64,000 bases of DNA from Natronosalvus halobius (GTDB lineage Archaea > Halobacteriota > Halobacteria > Halobacteriales > Natrialbaceae). The stretch lies in contig NZ_CP099997.1 of assembly GCF_024138145.1 (NCBI RefSeq), forward strand, positions 1,302,001-1,366,000, in the 5' to 3' direction. A program made the translations under genes and the position numbers. The notes beneath the pieces were generated by a model. The model had not been told where the DNA came from. It was given only the letters and a program-made list of their open reading frames with translations, and did not search any database. Below, in pieces: positions 60,146 to 64,000 of the stretch (positions within the stretch are counted from its first letter, which is position 1; every line of letters begins with the position of its first letter).

Positions 60146-62224
60146 ATGACCCGCGCAAACTTCCTCCCGCTCGCGTTCGCGGTCGTCCTCTGTTCGCCGA
60201 TCCTGCTCGCGGCCGTCAACCGGGGGGTCGATACGCTCCTCGCCCGGACGGCGGATCGGCTCTTCGGCCCCTACGTCGAGGAGTTCAGGTCCGAACACCC
60301 CGGGAGACAGGACGCGCTTCGAGCGGCACACATCCCGACCACCTACCGCGAGTACGGGGCGAAGTCGCTCCTCTACGCCGGCCTGCTCGCCGTCGTCGGC
60401 AGTATTCTCGGCATCTACGTCAGCTGGGGACTTCTCCTCGTCCTCTCGATCGAACCCGCGGTGATGCGCGAGCAACTGCCGGGTGCCCTCTCCTTTCTCG
60501 CGAACGTCGCCGGCATCCCGACGCTCTCGGCACTCGAGCTATTCGGGCTCTTACTCGTCTCCTGTCTGACCCTCGGCGTGCTCGCCGGCGTCGGCACCTA
60601 CTGGTTTCGGTGGTGGTACCCGGGCTACGTCGCCGATAACCGGGCACGACGGATCGAGTACACCCTGCCGTCGACCGTCGCGTTCATTTACGCCCTCTCA
60701 CAGAGCGGGATGGAGTTTCCGACGGTCGTTCGTATCGTCGCCGCGCACGACGACACCTACGGGGAGGCCGCGAGCGAGTTTCGCGTCGCCGTCCGGAACA
60801 TGGACACCTTCGGCACGGACGTGATCACGGCGCTGCAGACGATGAGCCGACGTTCCCCGAGCCCCCAGTTTCGGGAGTTCTCTGAGAACCTGATCAGCGT
60901 CCTCAAGAGCGGCCACAGCCTCTCGTCGTTCCTCGAGCGCCAGTACCACGACTACCAGGAGGAGTCGGAGTCCCAGCAAGAACGTATGCTCGACTTGCTC
61001 GGCACGCTCGCGGAATCGTACGTCACCGTCCTGGTCGCCGGGCCGCTGTTTCTCATCACGATCCTGTTCGTCATCGGCATCTCCGTCGGCGACACCCTCG
61101 GCCCCCTGCAAGTGTTGATCTACGTCATCCTGCCGTTTGGCAACCTGGCATTCATCGTCTACCTGAGCATGGTCACCGACTCGGTCAACCCCGGCCGAAC
61201 GATCGACGAAGGCGACGTCGACGACCCGGGACCGTACCAGCAGGCTCTCGCCCGAACCGACGGTGGACTCCAAAACGACACCTCGCCAAATGTCGAGCGA
61301 ATCCACATCTACAGGCGTCTCCGAGCGGTTCGAGAGCGACTGGGATCTCCCCTCGAGACGCTGCTCGACCGGCCGGCACGCTCGCTCCTGGTAACGGGAC
61401 CGATCGCGCTCGGGTTGATCGCCTGGCGGCTCCCCGAGGCGACGACCAAGGCCGGAATCGACGCGGCCGTCATCGACGACGTCCTGGTCGTCGCCGGTCT
61501 CCTCGTGGGCACCACGTTCGCCGTCCTGTATGCGATTCATCGACGACGAATCGACGCCGTCGAAGCGGCCATCCCGGACTTCCTCGACCGACTCGCGAGC
61601 GTCAACGAGGCCGGGGTAGCGCTCGTTTCGGCGATCGGTCGCCTCCGCGACTCGGACCTCGGCGCACTCGACGTCGAACTCGAGCGCATTTGGGCGGACG
61701 TCCAGTGGGGGGCCGAGTTGGAGACGGCGCTCGTCCGGTTCGGCATCCGGGTTCGGACGCGGGCGGCCTCCCGCGTCGTAACGCTCCTGACGGAAGCGAT
61801 GAACGCCAGCGGGAACCTCGCGACCGTGTTGCGAATCGCCGCCCGTCAGGCCGCGGCCGACCGACGGCTCAAGCGCGCCCGCCAACAGGCGATGCTCGAG
61901 TACATGGTCGTCGTCTACATCTCGTTTCTCGTCTTCCTGTTCATCATCGCCGTCCTGGCGGGCTACATGCTGCCGACGCTCCAGGCGGCCGCCGTCGAGG
62001 GCGGCAGCGAGTCGCTCGAATCGTCCCAGGTCGATGGGCTGTCGGGACTCGACAACGTCGACGCCGCGACGTACACGCTCCTGTTCTACCACGCGACGCT
62101 CATTCAGGGGGCGCTCTCGGGGCTGATCGCCGGGCAGCTAAGCACAGGAGACGTGAAAGCCGGGGTGAAACACGCCGTGGCGATGGTCGCGCTCTCGTTC
62201 GTGCTGTTTGCGGTCGTGATCTGA
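60146..62224 (+). CDS. pilC: Type IV pilus membrane platform protein PilC (two T2SF domains)
   Basis: A 692-residue membrane protein. Two type II secretion F domains (about 170-330 and 470-620) are each followed by hydrophobic helices, giving about nine membrane segments in all. Conserved patterns are SLSSFLERQYHDYQEESE in domain one and ATVLRIAARQAAADRRLKR in domain two. It is the platform on which PilB acts. The double domain is the archaeal form. ATG at 60146 was chosen because the upstream sequence belongs to pilB. Confidence 0.93.
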   Translation: MTRANFLPLAFAVVLCSPILLAAVNRGVDTLLARTADRLFGPYVEEFRSEHPGRQDALRAAHIPTTYREYGAKSLLYAGLLAVVGSILGIYVSWGLLLVLSIEPAVMREQLPGALSFLANVAGIPTLSALELFGLLLVSCLTLGVLAGVGTYWFRWWYPGYVADNRARRIEYTLPSTVAFIYALSQSGMEFPTVVRIVAAHDDTYGEAASEFRVAVRNMDTFGTDVITALQTMSRRSPSPQFREFSENLISVLKSGHSLSSFLERQYHDYQEESESQQERMLDLLGTLAESYVTVLVAGPLFLITILFVIGISVGDTLGPLQVLIYVILPFGNLAFIVYLSMVTDSVNPGRTIDEGDVDDPGPYQQALARTDGGLQNDTSPNVERIHIYRRLRAVRERLGSPLETLLDRPARSLLVTGPIALGLIAWRLPEATTKAGIDAAVIDDVLVVAGLLVGTTFAVLYAIHRRRIDAVEAAIPDFLDRLASVNEAGVALVSAIGRLRDSDLGALDVELERIWADVQWGAELETALVRFGIRVRTRAASRVVTLLTEAMNASGNLATVLRIAARQAAADRRLKRARQQAMLEYMVVVYISFLVFLFIIAVLAGYMLPTLQAAAVEGGSESLESSQVDGLSGLDNVDAATYTLLFYHATLIQGALSGLIAGQLSTGDVKAGVKHAVAMVALSFVLFAVVI

Positions 62225-62401
62225 GGAGTACCGTTCGTTGTCGTAGTCTGAGGTGACGTTCGCGGTCGGTAGTTGAAGAGTAACGTTCGCGGCCGAGAGC
62301 TATCGAGAGTTGAGCCAAAAGTCGAGCCAGAGCGGCCGCTACCGCCTTTCGTTCGTCGGTGTCGTACTCGAGTTACACCTCTCTACGGCGGCGTACTCGC
62401 G

Positions 62402-62806
62402 TCACTCCTCGCCAGTTTGGCCGTCGGTGTTTGTGTCGGAATCGTCGACGGTAATACGGCGAGGCTCGACGGGTTCGTCGTTCCCGCCCTTGCCGCCGCC
62501 GACTGGAATCTTCGTCTGCAACTCGCTGGCGAACGACTGGACCCGGTCGAGCAGCGTTTCGACTTCCTGTTCGAACTCCTCGACGGATCGTTCGACGTAG
62601 TGGACGCGCCGGGTCGGGATCCGCCGGATGATGTCGTGGCCATCCTCGTCCTCGTCGGTCTTGATGATCCAGTGGTCCTGGAAGTACGCGACGTGTTCGT
62701 TCGGGATCGTCTTCCTGACGGTTCCCTCCTCCGGTTCTTCGTAGACGATCGTGGCCTCGCCGAGATCGCGTTGGATCTCGAGGTCGTCGTCGACAACGTC
62801 GGTCAT
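62402..62806 (-). CDS. Conserved acidic haloarchaeal protein
   Basis: A 134-residue protein with no signal or membrane segment. It has a compact N-terminal half (VRKTIPNEHVAYFQDHWIIK), then a helical segment likely to form a coiled coil (VEEFEQEVETLLDRVQSFAS), and an acidic tail. I recognise no function. It is convergent with pilC and divergent from the methyltransferase. Confidence 0.75.
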   Translation of the reverse strand: MTDVVDDDLEIQRDLGEATIVYEEPEEGTVRKTIPNEHVAYFQDHWIIKTDEDEDGHDIIRRIPTRRVHYVERSVEEFEQEVETLLDRVQSFASELQTKIPVGGGKGGNDEPVEPRRITVDDSDTNTDGQTGEE

Positions 62807-62996
62807 GGACGAACGTGCGCCACGAGTGGGTGTAGGGATTGTGCTTGCAACGAAGCAGTCAGCCAGCGGCCAGAGAAGCCGATGGATTCTATGACCTCTG
62901 GCAGTACCGACACTGCGCATCGACCGACGCGTTCGAACGGGCCCGCCACCGGCAGGAACGAACGTTTTTGGTTCGACACCACCGACCTCGAGCCAG

Positions 62997-63653
62997 ATGG
63001 ACAGACGGAGCGAGGTACGGGAGACATACGATCGGATCGCCACCCACTTCGCCTCTACGCGCGAGTACGCCTGGCCCGAGGTGGAGGCGTTCGTCGACGA
63101 GTACGTCGGCAGTGCAGACGACCCGGAACTCGGTCTCGACCTCGGCTGTGGCAACTGCCGCCACGCCGAAGTGCTCGCCGAACGGCTCCAGCGCGTCGTC
63201 GGCCTGGACGTTAGCCGCGGGTTACTCGAGACCGGTCGGGACCGTGCCCTGGAGCGTGGATTCTCGGTGGATCTCGTTCTCGTACAGGGGGAGGCCGCGT
63301 CCCTTCCGCTCCGAAGCGACATCGTGGACGCTGCCGTCTACGTCGCGACGATTCACCACCTGCCGACCAGGAGGGCGCGCGTGGCGAGCCTCGACGAACT
63401 CGCTCGGGTGCTCGACCCCCAGGGCATTGCCCTCGTAAGCGCCTGGAGCACCGCCCACGACGCCTTCGAGGAGACCACGGGCTTCGATACAACCGTCGAG
63501 TGGACGCTCCCCGGTGGCGAGGCAGTCGATCGCTTCTACCACATCTACGATCCCGACGAGTTCGAGGCCGATCTCGAGACGAGCGCGCTCGAAACCGTCT
63601 CTCTCGAGATCTCGAGCGGCAACTGCTACGCGGTGGTTCAGCCTCGTTCCTGA
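62997..63653 (+). CDS. SAM-dependent methyltransferase (Trm9-like)
   Basis: A 218-residue class I methyltransferase. Motif I is LGLDLGCGNCRHAEVLAE, followed by the acidic VVGLDVSRG, then DAAVYVATIHHLPT and a VSAW motif. The start SEVRETYDRIATHFASTREYAWPEVE and the GCGNG/HH pattern resemble Trm9/ALKBH8 tRNA wobble-uridine methylases. Such a role is plausible but unproven. It stands alone. Confidence 0.88.
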   Translation: MDRRSEVRETYDRIATHFASTREYAWPEVEAFVDEYVGSADDPELGLDLGCGNCRHAEVLAERLQRVVGLDVSRGLLETGRDRALERGFSVDLVLVQGEAASLPLRSDIVDAAVYVATIHHLPTRRARVASLDELARVLDPQGIALVSAWSTAHDAFEETTGFDTTVEWTLPGGEAVDRFYHIYDPDEFEADLETSALETVSLEISSGNCYAVVQPRS

Positions 63654-63730
63654 CTCGGGTCGGCGATGGCTCGAAGACTGCCGAGAGCGAAACCGGTACC
63701 GTTTCTCCCTCCCACCGTCTCGAGACACAC

Positions 63731-64000
63731 ATGGCCGATCTGAATCCCATCGCGAAGCGCATCCACAACGTCTCGCCCAGGCCGGTTCGGCTCACCCTCG
63801 ATGACGGAACCGAGGCCGTGTTCGAGATGGACTGGGTGGAGTTCTTCCAGCAGGAGTTCAAAGCCGAAGGAAGCCGTGAGGACGAACCCGACGTCGAGTA
63901 CCGGTTCGTCTCGAGCGCGGACAACGAGTCCGTCCTCGTCGGTCGCCGGGCGTCGAGGGAGGAGGGGGACGAGGAGGGCTGGTCGATGGTCGGACGCGTG
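63731..64000 (+). CDS. Haloarchaeal protein, cut by the window end
   Basis: The first 90 residues of a gene that runs past the window with no stop. It begins MADLNPIAKRIHNVSPRPVR, followed by a likely small beta-barrel, LTLDDGTEAVFEMDWVEFFQ, and an acidic loop. I do not recognise a function. The gene begins 77 bp after the methyltransferase. Confidence 0.7.
   Translation, partial: MADLNPIAKRIHNVSPRPVRLTLDDGTEAVFEMDWVEFFQQEFKAEGSREDEPDVEYRFVSSADNESVLVGRRASREEGDEEGWSMVGRV

Overview
The window is chromosomal DNA from a haloarchaeon, probably of the Natrialbales or a related group. The evidence is GC-rich coding DNA, very acidic proteins, twin-arginine and lipobox signal peptides, a PGF-CTERM anchor, and archaeal markers: GatE, SRP19, Gar1, a CetZ tubulin homologue, a presenilin-type protease and an F420-type oxidoreductase. 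Genes are dense, several pairs overlap by 4 bp (ATGA), and several promoters put the TATA box about 25 bp before the start codon, the leaderless arrangement typical of haloarchaea. No rRNA, tRNA or CRISPR array was found.

Layout. 1-13 kb is mostly housekeeping: zinc-finger protein, fumarase, a pair of PH-domain membrane proteins, a BolA protein, a Pit phosphate transporter, cysteinyl-tRNA synthetase, a zinc-ribbon membrane protein, a presenilin-like protease, an exported PQQ-propeller protein, and gar1/srp19. 13-18 kb holds a Cys- and Asp-rich lipoprotein and a divergent btuF / btuCD uptake system sharing one palindromic TATA element. 18-25.5 kb holds gatE, a lipoprotein, a TrmJ-type RNA methylase, a DoxX protein and two pterin genes (DHPS-like and MptE). 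25.5-30.5 kb holds a tungstate-type ABC operon with its ModE-like regulator, then a metallo-beta-lactamase-fold hydrolase and a membrane protein. 30.5-37.6 kb holds a cupin protein, an LLM oxidoreductase, an SDR, CetZ, an orphan peptide-type binding protein and a PAP2 enzyme.

37.6-44.8 kb is one sugar-uptake cluster read leftwards: binding protein, two permeases, ATPase, a small membrane protein, a Gfo/Idh/MocA dehydrogenase and a sugar-phosphate isomerase/epimerase. 45-48 kb holds NikR and an AIR-synthase/HypE-like protein. The gap between them carries a 1,261-bp mobile cassette with IS5-type inverted ends and an intact 8-bp target duplication. The cassette has no transposase; it carries a low-GC lipoprotein gene.

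48-56 kb contains a perfect 30-bp minisatellite, a 1,451-residue HEAT-repeat/PQQ-propeller fusion, and a lipoprotein with an HExxH motif paired with a DUF998 protein. 56-64 kb has an orphan iron-type ABC ATPase behind a DtxR-like iron box, a pilB-pilC operon behind a 14-bp palindrome, a methyltransferase, and a gene cut by the window end.

The best candidate for something undescribed is the transposase-less cassette at 45,719-46,995. The HEAT-PQQ fusion is second, followed by a set of palindromic promoter elements and an unusual density of intergenic minisatellites.
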